64,000 nt of DNA, from the NCBI RefSeq assembly GCF_000577895.1, contig NZ_HG917868.1:1364001-1428000 (forward strand), read 5' to 3'. Of this stretch, positions 35,809 through 45,288 are shown piece by piece; the first letter of the stretch is position 1; every line of letters starts with the position of its first letter. The DNA is from Clostridium bornimense (GTDB lineage Bacteria; Bacillota; Clostridia; Clostridiales; Clostridiaceae). The notes beneath the pieces were generated by a model. The model saw only the letters and a program-made list of their open reading frames with translations, was not told the DNA's origin and did not search any database. Both the position numbers and the translations under genes were made by a program.

Positions 35809-37948
35809 TTAATTTTTCTCCTTTTTGTTTATTTCTTAATAACATCATATCTTCATCTTCTCCATCTTCTAATTTGGGATATTGTATTATATTTGCAGAT
35901 TCCATTGTTACACTATCTTCTATAACAAAAGCGTCTTCTTTTCTACATACAATTTTCTCTGCATTTCTATTTGCTCTTATTCCTATAAGGTTAGAACTAT
36001 TTAATTTAATATCTTTTGCTTCTTCCCTTGCTTTATTCACTACCATTTCTATTTCTTCAATTAAATTTATTCTCTTCTCAACTTCATCAACTTCTATATT
36101 TTTAAGCATCAATAATTCTTTTTTCCTAAGATATTCAATTTCTTCAATTGTTTTATCTAAATATCTATATTCTTTTTTTAATAAAAAGCATTTTTCATAC
36201 TTTTCTCCACTCCTATCTAACCAGTAAATATTATTAAGATTTCGTGGATCATAAGCTACATCTATTCTAATTCTCCCACTTTTCTTTGAACGAGCAATTT
36301 CAAATAATCCTTCCTTTATTGCAGTTACTGAGCTATAAAAAATTCCTTTAAATTTAATTCCTTTTTCTGTTATAGTTGCTTTATCTCTTGGCATTAAACT
36401 AAGTTTAATAAAGTCTTCAGATGCAGTTTTCAATGTACCACTCTTATTTTTTATTCCCCAATTCCACAAATTGATTGGTATTGGAAGAACATCCTCCTGA
36501 ATCATTCCTTTTTCTCTTCTATATCCCTTTAATACATTATGGTTATTATGATATAAGATGGATAAAATAACTACCTTAGTAAACTCTTTTATATTTAAAA
36601 TAGCATCATACCTATAATCTTTTGCACCACGCAATCTAAAGTCTGGATTTATAGCACCTGGCATTAATGGTTTAGTTTTTAAGTTTAATAATCGAAAATG
36701 CTGTTCTACAATAGGTTTCCATTGGGCAAAATATGGAGGTGTATTAGATACTTTAATTCCTAAATTATCTGTTAAATAATCTGCATTAAAACCAGCTATT
36801 TCTCCTCTATCTCCTATAATTGAATAAGGAATATACTTACATGGCCATTCATCTTCCTCTATCTCAATATCATATTCCTTACAAAATTGAACTTTTCCAG
36901 TCATAGCATTTGCTAATGCTCCCATTGCTCCAACCCATGATGGTCCTTCTAATGTAACATTAATTCCAGTAACTAAACGAGAATATGTATCTATAACAAT
37001 ATAAATTACAGGTCTACCTATTATCCATTCTTTATTAAACCTTGAAACTAAATATACATCACCAATAGTAGCATCAATTTGATATTCCATGCCTGGCCCT
37101 ACTACTAAATCATTAACAGTATTAAGTACAGCACTATGTTTTTGAAAAAATACCCTTCCACCATTTCTACTTGTAATTTCTTTCTTCAAATCTCGCTCCT
37201 TATGAAACCAATATCTAAATTGAGCTAATGATGGTATATTTTTTCTATCCTTAATAATTAATTCACTATTTTCTTTTCCATTTATTATTTTTTCACTGAA
37301 ATACTCTTTTAACATTAAATAATAAGCAGTAGTAAGTGAGTTTTTGTTTTGATTATTATAAAATCTGTTAATTGATGTTCTAAAAATCTTTTTAATATTT
37401 TCATCTACATTAATTCCGTTATTTTCACCATGTACCCTCGGTCTACCTCTCTTTAATTCTCCTGCTGCTTTATTTTTATCTTTACCCCCACATTTATAAG
37501 TATCAGGAAGTAATGAATTTGGAGTCATCCCACGCTTCCAATATCTTTTTATGTAATCTTCTGCTGTTCTTCTACTAATTTCATGTTTCTCTATAACTTT
37601 ATTCATATATTTATTACGTTCAGATGTTATAAATATATTTGGTTCTCCTATATATTGATAAAATTCCATAATAACATTAAAAGCCTTATTTCTCTTATTT
37701 ATATCCTTTTGACTTAACTCATTTGCATTAATTACTCTATTATAAATTTCATTTGTAATGAATTTAACCCTATTTTCCTTTATATCTATAGCAAAGTCAG
37801 ATAACTTAACTTCATGGGGCCACGATTTATCAAATATATTTATTAAAAAAACCGCATCTGCATCTTCTGAAACCCATAAAATTCTATGTATCTCCTTCTC
37901 ATCTTCATTTATTTTTATCAGACTATTTACGTTTAAGCTACAATACAT
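35801..37948 (-). CDS. tnsB: TnsB-family DDE transposase
   Basis: 715 aa. N-terminal helix-turn-helix DNA-binding domains, then an rve catalytic core in which the triad is intact: Asp in YQIDATIGDVYL (about residue 289), Asp in IIGDRGEIAGF (about 376) and Glu in PIVEQHFRLLN (about 412). A beta-barrel and C-terminal tail follow. It cuts and joins the transposon 3' ends. It overlaps tnsA by 11 nt and tnsC by 8 nt. Confidence 0.93.
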   Translation of the reverse strand: MYCSLNVNSLIKINEDEKEIHRILWVSEDADAVFLINIFDKSWPHEVKLSDFAIDIKENRVKFITNEIYNRVINANELSQKDINKRNKAFNVIMEFYQYIGEPNIFITSERNKYMNKVIEKHEISRRTAEDYIKRYWKRGMTPNSLLPDTYKCGGKDKNKAAGELKRGRPRVHGENNGINVDENIKKIFRTSINRFYNNQNKNSLTTAYYLMLKEYFSEKIINGKENSELIIKDRKNIPSLAQFRYWFHKERDLKKEITSRNGGRVFFQKHSAVLNTVNDLVVGPGMEYQIDATIGDVYLVSRFNKEWIIGRPVIYIVIDTYSRLVTGINVTLEGPSWVGAMGALANAMTGKVQFCKEYDIEIEEDEWPCKYIPYSIIGDRGEIAGFNADYLTDNLGIKVSNTPPYFAQWKPIVEQHFRLLNLKTKPLMPGAINPDFRLRGAKDYRYDAILNIKEFTKVVILSILYHNNHNVLKGYRREKGMIQEDVLPIPINLWNWGIKNKSGTLKTASEDFIKLSLMPRDKATITEKGIKFKGIFYSSVTAIKEGLFEIARSKKSGRIRIDVAYDPRNLNNIYWLDRSGEKYEKCFLLKKEYRYLDKTIEEIEYLRKKELLMLKNIEVDEVEKRINLIEEIEMVVNKAREEAKDIKLNSSNLIGIRANRNAEKIVCRKEDAFVIEDSVTMESANIIQYPKLEDGEDEDMMLLRNKQKGEKLNE

Positions 37949-38717
37949 GCTTTTCTACCTCTCCATCTTTATAATTAATCTGTAATTTATCTGATAACAT
38001 ATCAATGTTAATTGGCTTGTATAAATCTATAGTAATTTCATTATTAATTATCATTCTTTTAAATATTGCTAATGATGTTCCTAAAGATAATGATAATTCC
38101 TTATCAACATTATCCAATATTTCTTTTATAGGACATTTATTGGATATTATCTTATTCGATATTACATTTTTAATGTAATTTTCCTCATTGCCTCTAATAT
38201 CTACCCCTCCTAAATATAACCACTTTATATTGTTTATCTTAACAATAGGAATATCTTTATTAGTAATGACAGACCATCGTATATTCTTTTTATTCCAATA
38301 TCTTCTCTCTACTTCAAGCTTCTCTAACAATAAATCTCTATATAATTCTGTCTCGTTTCTAACTGATATAGCTATGTATTTTTCTTTACAACCACCCTTT
38401 AATGTAACAACAAAAGTAGTTGTAAATATATACTCTTCTCCCGTCTTTTTATCAGTGAACTTTTTCAGTTTAATATCTGATAGGTCCTCAACTACTTCAT
38501 GAAGATCTATCAATGGATAATGTTCTTTTATATCTATTATTCTCTCTTCAAAGTCAAGCAAATAAAATATATTTGTCTCTAAATCACTTAAAAGATGGTG
38601 TACTCTATTAGTTGTTCTCCCTTTTATTCGAGAAACACGTCCTCGAGATGCAAAATCTTGAATTTTTATACCTGGAACATATTCTCTACCATTAACTTCT
38701 AATAACTTATTTTCCAT
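37938..38717 (-). CDS. tnsA: TnsA-like endonuclease subunit with altered active site
   Basis: 259 aa. Full-length TnsA architecture: the N-terminal nuclease domain (LLSDLETNIFYLLDFEERII, DIKEHYPLIDL) and a helical C-terminal TnsC-contact domain (EKLEVERRYWNKKNIRW). The usual TTDF motif carrying the catalytic Asp reads TTTF here (Thr at 101) and the following catalytic Lys of the SVK motif is Arg120. E47 is retained. If so the protein should not cut the 5' strands but may still activate TnsC/TnsB. The reading frame is otherwise intact, so this is not general decay. Confidence 0.85.
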   Translation of the reverse strand: MENKLLEVNGREYVPGIKIQDFASRGRVSRIKGRTTNRVHHLLSDLETNIFYLLDFEERIIDIKEHYPLIDLHEVVEDLSDIKLKKFTDKKTGEEYIFTTTFVVTLKGGCKEKYIAISVRNETELYRDLLLEKLEVERRYWNKKNIRWSVITNKDIPIVKINNIKWLYLGGVDIRGNEENYIKNVISNKIISNKCPIKEILDNVDKELSLSLGTSLAIFKRMIINNEITIDLYKPINIDMLSDKLQINYKDGEVEKHVL

Positions 38718-38754
38718 AACTATTCCCCCTGTTTCCTAAAAAATCAAAATAAAA

Positions 38755-38815
38755 AAGCTATATACTGTAGTCAACATTACTCATTTTTTTTAAGTAATTA
38801 TTGTGTATATAGCTT
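38755..38815 (-). terminator. terminator of the resolvase gene, overlapping the tnsA promoter
   Basis: AAGCTATATAC and GTATATAGCTT pair on either side of a 38-nt internal segment; on the minus strand the hairpin is followed by TTTTTATTTT. It starts at the resolvase stop codon. The internal segment contains the shared promoter motif (site B). Confidence 0.65.
38763..38779 (-). promoter_or_regulatory. shared island promoter motif, site B (tnsA operon)
   Basis: TACTGTAGTCAACATTA on the plus strand. On the minus strand TTGACT within it is followed after exactly 17 bp by TATTTT, a plausible promoter 17 nt upstream of the tnsA ribosome binding region. Confidence 0.65.
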
Positions 38816-39404
38816 AAATATTCTTAATATCACATCTATTTTCTTCAAATTCCCTTTTCAATTTATAAAAAGTAGTTCTTTTTAATTTCAACATTTTCAT
38901 AGCTTTTGTTGCTGTAATTTCTCTTAATTTATATTTACTATAAATATCATTCCATTCATTAGGAAAATCAATTTTTTTTCTTCCTTTATATATACCTTTT
39001 TCTTTAGCTATTCTTATCCCTTCTTTTTGACGCTCTAATAAACATTCTCTCTCAAATTGATATATACTACCAATTATCCCCAGCATCATTCTTCCAGATG
39101 GAGTTTGCGTGTCTATGTTCTCTTTAAGAGATATCAAGTTAGCTTTTTTTATTGTTGTAATATGTTCTACTAAATCCAATAAATCTTTTGTGCTCCTTGC
39201 AAGTCTACTAAAACTTTCAATATAAAGATTATCTCCTTCTCTTATAAATTCAAGCATATTCTTTAATTCTGGTCTATTGGTATTCTTCCCACTACATTTA
39301 TCCAAAAATATTTTTTCTATTCCTCTATCCTCCATCGCTTTTATTTGTCTTGCTTCATTTTGGGTTGAATCTGATATTCTTATATAAGCAACATCCATAA
39401 TCAT
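38814..39404 (-). CDS. tnpR: serine recombinase, resolvase type
   Basis: 196 aa from the ATG four bases after AGGAGG (a second ATG two codons on is possible). The N-terminal catalytic domain has the nucleophile Ser in YIRISDSTQNEARQ, the SFSRLARSTKDLL motif and the GSIYQFERECLLERQKEGI helix; a C-terminal Hin-like helix-turn-helix (TATKAMKMLKLKRTTFYKLK) follows. At this length it is a small resolvase/invertase that resolves cointegrates. It lies directly upstream of tnsA on the same strand. Confidence 0.92.
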   Translation of the reverse strand: MIMDVAYIRISDSTQNEARQIKAMEDRGIEKIFLDKCSGKNTNRPELKNMLEFIREGDNLYIESFSRLARSTKDLLDLVEHITTIKKANLISLKENIDTQTPSGRMMLGIIGSIYQFERECLLERQKEGIRIAKEKGIYKGRKKIDFPNEWNDIYSKYKLREITATKAMKMLKLKRTTFYKLKREFEENRCDIKNI

Positions 39405-39419
39405 ACTTCCTCCTAACAT

Positions 39420-39772
39420 TTTTATTCGTTTAAGTTCTTAAAATATCAAAATACTTGTTCATTTATTAATATTAAAGGTCTAATTGAACAAATATCTTAA
39501 TTTATAAATAATTTAAATATGGTATACCCTATTCAAACTATATATTTAAAATTTTACACGATGAAGTAAAAACTCTCTATTGAACATAGTCTATTACTAT
39601 TTTTAAATCTTCATTTGGTCAATATTTAAATCGTATATTTTTATTTACACTACCAATTCTTACTTTTTCGTACTCGTTAAACATATATAGTGCTCTTTTG
39701 TAGTAATATTTCGCATAAATAAATCTATAATATATAAAACATAATTTTTTATAACATATGGAGGAAAAACAA
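39420..39772. other. intergenic between resolvase and parM
   Basis: 353 bp without a gene. It holds the candidate res dyad and should contain the parM promoter and, if the partition module is complete, the parC centromere, but I see no convincing tandem repeats. It may also contain the transposon end, which I could not define. Confidence 0.5.
39449..39496. promoter_or_regulatory. candidate res site of the resolvase
   Basis: ACTTGTTCA and TGAACAAAT form an inverted pair about 40 bp across, just upstream of the resolvase start, where resolution sites normally lie. Only this one clear dyad is visible; the other subsites cannot be confirmed by eye. Confidence 0.4.
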
Positions 39773-40750
39773 ATGAAAAATTTATATATTGCAATAGATA
39801 CAGGAAAGCATACCACAAAAGCAATTACAAAAATAAATGGAGAAATAATAAAAGTAAAATTTAGAACTAAAGTAAAAAAAGTCAACAATTTAGGCGTTGA
39901 TATAACACCTGGATCATTTTTGGTTAAATTCTTAGGTGAGACATTTTTAATTGGTGACATGTTATCAGAATCTGCTTGCAATTTTGATATAACCAAATGT
40001 AATGAAGAACATATTATATCTATTTATACTGCAATATGCAGAATAATAGATAAATTAAAAATTGACTCTGAAATTCCTCAAATTTATTTAGTTGTTAATA
40101 CACCTATAAATATTTATAAGAATAAGGAATTAAAAAATGAATATAAATACTTTATAGAGTCACCTGATAAAGTACTTAACTTATTAGTAAATTCAAAGCC
40201 TTATTCATTCAAAATAATTTCAGTAACACTATGTCCTGAGGCGATAGGTCCAATATATAGCAATTCAAGTATTTATAAAGAAAAAAAAGTAACAATCATT
40301 GATATTGGTTCACTTAATACAACATTTTGTACATATAAAAAATTGATTCCCATGCTGGATTCTATGGTTATAGCAAACTCAGGTGTAAATATATTGCGAG
40401 CTAAAATATCTGAAAAATTAACTTCTACTTTTGGAATTATGATTAGTGATGATGATGTTGAACAAATATTGAAGGATGGTCATTTAAAGATAAACGGTCA
40501 AATAATCTCACAAAGTAAAACTAAAATTGAATCTATGCTTTCAGGTCATGTAAGCTCCATAATTAATTATGGAAAGAGTAGAGATATATCTTACAATAAT
40601 ACTGATTTAATTTTTATTGGTGGTGGATCTATATTGCTTAAAAAGTATATATTATCATTGTATCCAAATGCTCTTATTGCAGAAGATGCACAATTTTCTA
40701 ATTGCTTATCTTATTTAAAAATTTTAGAGATAAAAAATGTCCAAAAATAA
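39773..40750 (+). CDS. parM: ParM/StbA-type actin-like plasmid segregation protein
   Basis: 325 aa from the ATG after GGAGG. Actin-fold phosphate loops are visible: IAIDTGKHTTKAI (phosphate 1), VTIIDIGSLNTTFC (phosphate 2) and LIFIGGGSILL (adenosine). Such proteins polymerise and push replicated plasmid copies apart. The next gene overlaps by 14 nt and encodes a ParR-like adaptor. A chromosomal-looking neighbourhood with a plasmid partition module argues for an integrated plasmid or plasmid-like element. Confidence 0.88.
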   Translation: MKNLYIAIDTGKHTTKAITKINGEIIKVKFRTKVKKVNNLGVDITPGSFLVKFLGETFLIGDMLSESACNFDITKCNEEHIISIYTAICRIIDKLKIDSEIPQIYLVVNTPINIYKNKELKNEYKYFIESPDKVLNLLVNSKPYSFKIISVTLCPEAIGPIYSNSSIYKEKKVTIIDIGSLNTTFCTYKKLIPMLDSMVIANSGVNILRAKISEKLTSTFGIMISDDDVEQILKDGHLKINGQIISQSKTKIESMLSGHVSSIINYGKSRDISYNNTDLIFIGGGSILLKKYILSLYPNALIAEDAQFSNCLSYLKILEIKNVQK

Positions 40751-41012
40751 AATTTCTATCAGCTTCAGTAGATCAAAACAAAGTATTTATGAGTATTTAA
40801 AAACAAAAGATAATATTAGTAATTATATTTGTAACTTAGTTGAAAAGGATATGCATTCATCTAAGAATAATGATGATGACTTAGAAAGTAGAATTGAAAT
40901 TATCTTACAACGACTCTTAACAAAAGATGGATTAACATTATCGCTATCACAGCCTGCTACTTCTAATGCTGAAGATGAAGATGTAATTTCACTGATAAAT
41001 GAATTATTTTAG
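40737..41012 (+). CDS. parR: ParR-like partition adaptor
   Basis: 91 aa. The N-terminus (KISISFSRSKQSIYEYLKTKDNISNYI) fits the ribbon-helix-helix fold of ParR, which binds the centromere, and the acidic C-terminal helix EDEDVISLINELF is the sort of tail that caps ParM filaments. Assignment is from position and architecture. It overlaps parM by 14 nt and is followed by a good terminator. Confidence 0.75.
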   Translation: MSKNKISISFSRSKQSIYEYLKTKDNISNYICNLVEKDMHSSKNNDDDLESRIEIILQRLLTKDGLTLSLSQPATSNAEDEDVISLINELF

Positions 41013-41036
41013 GACAAGATTTATTCTTGTCCTTTT
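41011..41036 (+). terminator. terminator of parMR
   Basis: AGGACAAGA and TCTTGTCCT pair around TTTAT, followed by TTTT; it begins at the parR stop codon. Confidence 0.85.
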
Positions 41037-41044
41037 AATTTTTT

Positions 41045-41509
41045 CTATTTAATTATTTTCTTAATCTTACCACTTATTTTATTTCCTTGCATATCTACTG
41101 CAAATGAAACTTGAAAGCCAAATTTTTTGTAGAAATGTTCTAATCTTTCAAAATGATCAGCGTCTTGTTGTGATAAAAATCCTGTTATAATTCTAATATC
41201 TGTTTCTGTACATAAATAATTAATCGCATATTTCATTAAAATAGATCCTTGTCCTTTACATTTTTCATAAACTTGAATATCAGCTATTTTCATTACCTTA
41301 TCATTTAATCTTTCATGATCAAGAATAAAATTTAACTTTGAATCAGAACCTCTTTCTTCTAAATTCTTCATTAAAATCATCGAATAATACTTTTCATCCT
41401 TCAATGCACAAATATAATATTTTCTATCTTCAACAGTTTCACTTCCAAGCAATTTATATTGATTTGCTTTATATCCAAATAACTTTTCTAAAATTTCTTG
41501 GTTATCCAT
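41045..41509 (-). CDS. GNAT-like acetyltransferase
   Basis: 154 aa, convergent with parR; GGAGG precedes the ATG. The C-terminal half carries GQGSILMKYAINYL as the acetyl-CoA loop and HFERLEHFYKKFGFQV, the conserved last helix-strand of GNAT proteins. The N-terminal part is divergent. The substrate is unknown; in plasmid settings such genes include toxins and drug-modifying enzymes, but nothing here decides that. Confidence 0.72.
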   Translation of the reverse strand: MDNQEILEKLFGYKANQYKLLGSETVEDRKYYICALKDEKYYSMILMKNLEERGSDSKLNFILDHERLNDKVMKIADIQVYEKCKGQGSILMKYAINYLCTETDIRIITGFLSQQDADHFERLEHFYKKFGFQVSFAVDMQGNKISGKIKKIIK

Positions 41510-41535
41510 ATGTCCTCCATAAATAAAAAATTTTT

Positions 41536-43464
41536 TTAAGGTATTAACTCATTTTCTAACTTATTAGTTAACATTGAATTTCTTATTTTATCATTTGTTG
41601 TAATTACTTTTCTAAATACCTCCATATCCCCTACAAATATAACTTTCTTTTTTGCTCTTGTTATAGCAGTATACATAAAGTTTCGTGTTGCATTGAACAT
41701 ATTTTCATTTAAAACTGGTATAATAACTATGTTATATTCACTCCCTTGACATTTATGTATAGTAAGAGCATATGCAGGTTTTAATTGATCAATCATAAAC
41801 TGATCATATTGAATTTGTTTATATCCAAAATCTAAATTATAAATTGTTCCCTCGTCATTTTTTATAATACTCTTTACAAATGCAGTTTCACCATTCATAA
41901 CATTTTTTTCATAATCGTTAATACATTGAATAACTCTATCACCTTTATTAATTTGCTTTATATTATCATTAAAATCTTCTTGATACCATTTTTGAATTAC
42001 TTTATTTAAGTCATTACTACCTAAAAGATTATAATTAATAGTAGTTAATAACATAATATCTTCTATATAGTACTTACAGTCAGACATTATATCTTCATAT
42101 ATTCCTACAATATCTGATATTATGTTTTCAATATCACTTTGTATAAATACACATTCATTATCATCAAATACTACTTCTTCATTATTAAGAATTGCTTGTG
42201 AATTTCTTAATATTAAGCTATCTCTTACTTGCCTGTGAACTTCTGACAAATTAAATTGGGAAATTATATCTGTTTTTACCAAATCTTTTAGAATCTGCCC
42301 AGCACCTATACTTGATAATTGATTAATATCACCAACTAATACTATTTGTGTGCATATATCTGTATTACTTAATATTTTATAAAATATTTCTTCATCTAAC
42401 ATTGATGCTTCATCTACTATTAAAAAATCTGCAATAACTTTATTATTTTCTTCACTTTTACTACCTATTTTAAATAATTTATGAATTGTTTTTGCATTAA
42501 TATCATTCACTTCATTAATTCTACTAACAGCTTTCCCTGTAGGCGCACATATTTCTACTACTAAACTTTCATTTATTTCTTTTATTATTGAATATAGTGC
42601 AGTTATAACTTGCGTTTTTCCTACTCCTGCCCCACCTGTTATTATGCTAATTGAATTATTTAAAGCCAATAACACAGCTCCTTCTTGCTGTTCTGTCAAA
42701 TTATATTTTTTTATACAAACACTTGCGATCTCATTTATAGAATTCTTAGTATAAGAGAAATTTAATCTTTCTTTTATATTATTTGCTATATAATTCTCGA
42801 TGTCATAATACTTTTTTAAATAAATAATCCCTTCTTTATTTTCATTTATATCTTCAATAAATATCTCTTCATCTATTAGAATATCAATATACTCTTCAAT
42901 ATATTGTTCACTTATTGGATTGTAATTGTTAAATCCATTATTTTTGTTTATGTAATAACATACTCCTGGAATCATATAATCTCGTTTTATATACATATGC
43001 CCTTTTTTACTCACAATATCTTTCTTAAAAAAGCACAATATACCAGATTTAATTCTTAATTCACTTCCTTCTTCAAACTCTAAATAATAAGCCAACTTAT
43101 CCGCCACTTTAAAATCTTCTTCTAAAAATTCGCATAAAATATAAGGATTTTTTAACAACTGATTATATGAATCTTCTTTAAATATTCTATATATGTCAAT
43201 AATCGTTTTTTCTAAAGAAATATTAAATTCACAAACATTATTCAATAATTCTTTTAAATTTATATACAAGCTTATTATATTATGTATTTGATCAACTTCA
43301 CTGTTATTAATGCTTTCATTTACATAGCTATTATCAAGTTCTTCAATTAATTTACAAACACTATTCTTACTTTTTCCCAAAAATATATTTTCAAAAAAAT
43401 ATTCTAATTCTTTTCTATTATTTCTTAAATACTCATAAACTTTCAATTCATTATCTCCATGCAC
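41536..43464 (-). CDS. RecD-like superfamily 1 DNA helicase
   Basis: 642 aa. The N-terminal third is divergent; the helicase core has Walker A TGGAGVGKTQV at about residue 272, Walker B FLIVDEASMLD, motif III LVGDINQLSSIGAG, SEVHRQ, and motifs V/VI ALTIHKCQGSEY and FMYTAITRAKKKVIF. This is a RecD2/TraA-type 5'-3' helicase. The frame opens with GTG; a TTG seven codons in has a better RBS (GGAG at 8 nt) and may be the real start. With the neighbouring Toprim and unknown genes it probably serves element replication. Confidence 0.85.
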   Translation of the reverse strand: MHGDNELKVYEYLRNNRKELEYFFENIFLGKSKNSVCKLIEELDNSYVNESINNSEVDQIHNIISLYINLKELLNNVCEFNISLEKTIIDIYRIFKEDSYNQLLKNPYILCEFLEEDFKVADKLAYYLEFEEGSELRIKSGILCFFKKDIVSKKGHMYIKRDYMIPGVCYYINKNNGFNNYNPISEQYIEEYIDILIDEEIFIEDINENKEGIIYLKKYYDIENYIANNIKERLNFSYTKNSINEIASVCIKKYNLTEQQEGAVLLALNNSISIITGGAGVGKTQVITALYSIIKEINESLVVEICAPTGKAVSRINEVNDINAKTIHKLFKIGSKSEENNKVIADFLIVDEASMLDEEIFYKILSNTDICTQIVLVGDINQLSSIGAGQILKDLVKTDIISQFNLSEVHRQVRDSLILRNSQAILNNEEVVFDDNECVFIQSDIENIISDIVGIYEDIMSDCKYYIEDIMLLTTINYNLLGSNDLNKVIQKWYQEDFNDNIKQINKGDRVIQCINDYEKNVMNGETAFVKSIIKNDEGTIYNLDFGYKQIQYDQFMIDQLKPAYALTIHKCQGSEYNIVIIPVLNENMFNATRNFMYTAITRAKKKVIFVGDMEVFRKVITTNDKIRNSMLTNKLENELIP

Positions 43465-43485
43465 TTAATCTCAATATCTTCTATA

Positions 43486-44658
43486 TTACTTTCTAAAAAC
43501 CATATTCGTTACTTCTTCTCCAAATAATTTCATACAACTCTTCTCACCAAATTTCGTAAGTGATATTTTATTTTCTTTAAGTACTAAGACTCTCTTTTCT
43601 GCATTTTCAAATAACTTATGATTATATTTGTACACAATGTAATAATTTAAACCTTTTTTATATTCATAATTATTTTTCTGCATTTTTATCGGTACATCTT
43701 CTTTTTTTAATTTTTCTATAAATCCCAAAGTGCAGAAAACGTTAATTGCTCGTGTAACCTTATCTTGCTCAATTTTACGTATCATTTTATTATTTTCATT
43801 CTTTTTGTTTAATATATCTCTAATATACTCAGAGCCAGCAAAAAAAACATTTTCTCCTTTAAAACTATATTCATCCATATAAATATTTTTTTCACCTTGC
43901 TCTAAAAGTTCATCTAAAACAAATCTATATTTATTTATATATTTACTTAATATCTTATATTCTGTTTCTAAATAAGTTGATAAAAATAACTTATTGCTAT
44001 AATACTTGTCTTTTTGCTGTTCAACATATTTAATTTTTATATTCAATATATCACACAATTCATTTATAGCTGTAATAGTATTGGGGGTTGTCATTATTAT
44101 TTCATACAAATTAATTAAATCAAATTTTTCTTCTTCTTCATTTTTCAGTCTTTTGAAAAACATATAATACTTATCATTTATTTTATTTATATAAGTATTA
44201 TTTTTGTTAACTTTATACTTTGCATAATACGTGAATCTATTAAATCTCATATTTATTATTTTTACATTAAGAATTTCTTTTCCATAGCCATTTATTGCCC
44301 GTTTCATTTTATCTTCATCAGTATATATTTCTCCGTCAACTTCTTCTACTCCATAGAAAACTTTATTTTGGAAAATCATGTTTAAATCTACATCAATATC
44401 AAAAAATTTTCGTATGTCTACTGCTCCTATTAAAGATATAGCTTCTTTGTAATTACTAACTTCAAGACTATAACTACACATAGCTGAAATTACAGATTTA
44501 TTCTTAACTATATATTTTCTATAATAATTATCAACTTCTATGTTTTCTTTCATTCTATTAATATTATTTTTTATAATAATTCCAATCTTTTTTTTAATAT
44601 CACTACCATTATTTTTATTTTTTAAATCTCTAAGTTCTTCTCTACTCGTTTTATCCAT
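43486..44658 (-). CDS. unknown protein, possible replication initiator
   Basis: 390 aa, basic, soluble, no motif I can name. Secondary-structure-like patterns suggest two winged-helix-type domains (around residues 90-180 and 270-390, with KVTRAINVFCTLGFIEKL resembling a recognition helix). It lies between a RecD-like helicase and an AT-rich 650-bp gap with a long inverted repeat, and follows promoter motif site C. A plasmid replication protein is an inference from this setting only. Confidence 0.55.
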   Translation of the reverse strand: MDKTSREELRDLKNKNNGSDIKKKIGIIIKNNINRMKENIEVDNYYRKYIVKNKSVISAMCSYSLEVSNYKEAISLIGAVDIRKFFDIDVDLNMIFQNKVFYGVEEVDGEIYTDEDKMKRAINGYGKEILNVKIINMRFNRFTYYAKYKVNKNNTYINKINDKYYMFFKRLKNEEEEKFDLINLYEIIMTTPNTITAINELCDILNIKIKYVEQQKDKYYSNKLFLSTYLETEYKILSKYINKYRFVLDELLEQGEKNIYMDEYSFKGENVFFAGSEYIRDILNKKNENNKMIRKIEQDKVTRAINVFCTLGFIEKLKKEDVPIKMQKNNYEYKKGLNYYIVYKYNHKLFENAEKRVLVLKENKISLTKFGEKSCMKLFGEEVTNMVFRK

Positions 44659-44710
44659 ATCAGCTGTATTTTTTTGTAAAAATGCATATATAATCTAACT
44701 GACTATATTC

Positions 44711-44769
44711 GTAGGTTTTATGTAAAATTATAATTTAGCTTTTATAATTAAGTTTTTTACTTATGCCTA
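44711..44769. repeat. long imperfect inverted repeat
   Basis: GTAGG and CCTAC form the outer ends, GTAAAA and TTTTTTAC the middle, TTATAATT and ATAATT the inner arms. It lies just upstream of the possible replication gene; it may be a transcription terminator or an origin structure. Confidence 0.5.
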
Positions 44770-44905
44770 CAAGTTTATATCGAATCATTAATTTTTTATG
44801 TTAACCACAATTTATTGTTCTTTTATCAATTATTAATTAGACTTATATATAAATTTTAGTTTTTACTCCTTATTTCACTATTTTACATATGGTAGCAAAA
44901 TTTTT

Positions 44906-44922
44906 TACTATAGTAAATATTA
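44906..44922 (-). promoter_or_regulatory. shared island promoter motif, site C
   Basis: TACTATAGTAAATATTA on the plus strand, within the palindrome TTTACTATAGTAAA. On the minus strand TTTACT is followed after 17 bp by TACCAT, upstream of the 390-aa gene. Confidence 0.6.
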
Positions 44923-45288
44923 CTTTTATCCTTATTTTGAAATTATTGCAAATTTAACATTATTTATATACAACACTTTGTTGATAACAAGAATTAATTT
45001 TTAATAAATAACAACTAAATTTTTTATTTTTTTAATACATAAGAAATAAAAAAATAGCTTTAATACACAAATAATCAAATTTCATAATATTTCTATATTA
45101 CCAAATAGTAATTATAAAATTATTGCTTATATCTTTAAGCATATTCTTTATTTAACTTAAAATTCTTTTCATACAATATAAATATATAGACATAAGAAAT
45201 AAAAAATAATATATGCATAAATAAAGACTTCATAATATGCTTAGTCAGTAGCATTTATTATAATAAAGATTTAATTATATATAAATAA

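Noticed and set aside
32729-38717. A CRISPR-associated transposon
   Set aside because: No Cas gene or repeat-spacer array is visible anywhere in the window, and TniQ has the length of a TnsD-type site-specific protein.
32660-38779. The TGTTGACTA-containing motif copies as transposon ends
   Set aside because: Both copies are in the same orientation, and related copies occur at unconnected promoters as far as 56 kb. Transposon ends should be inverted and carry clustered TnsB sites. I could not define the real ends.
39420-39772. A parC centromere upstream of parM
   Set aside because: It is expected there, but no tandem or inverted repeats of convincing length were seen.
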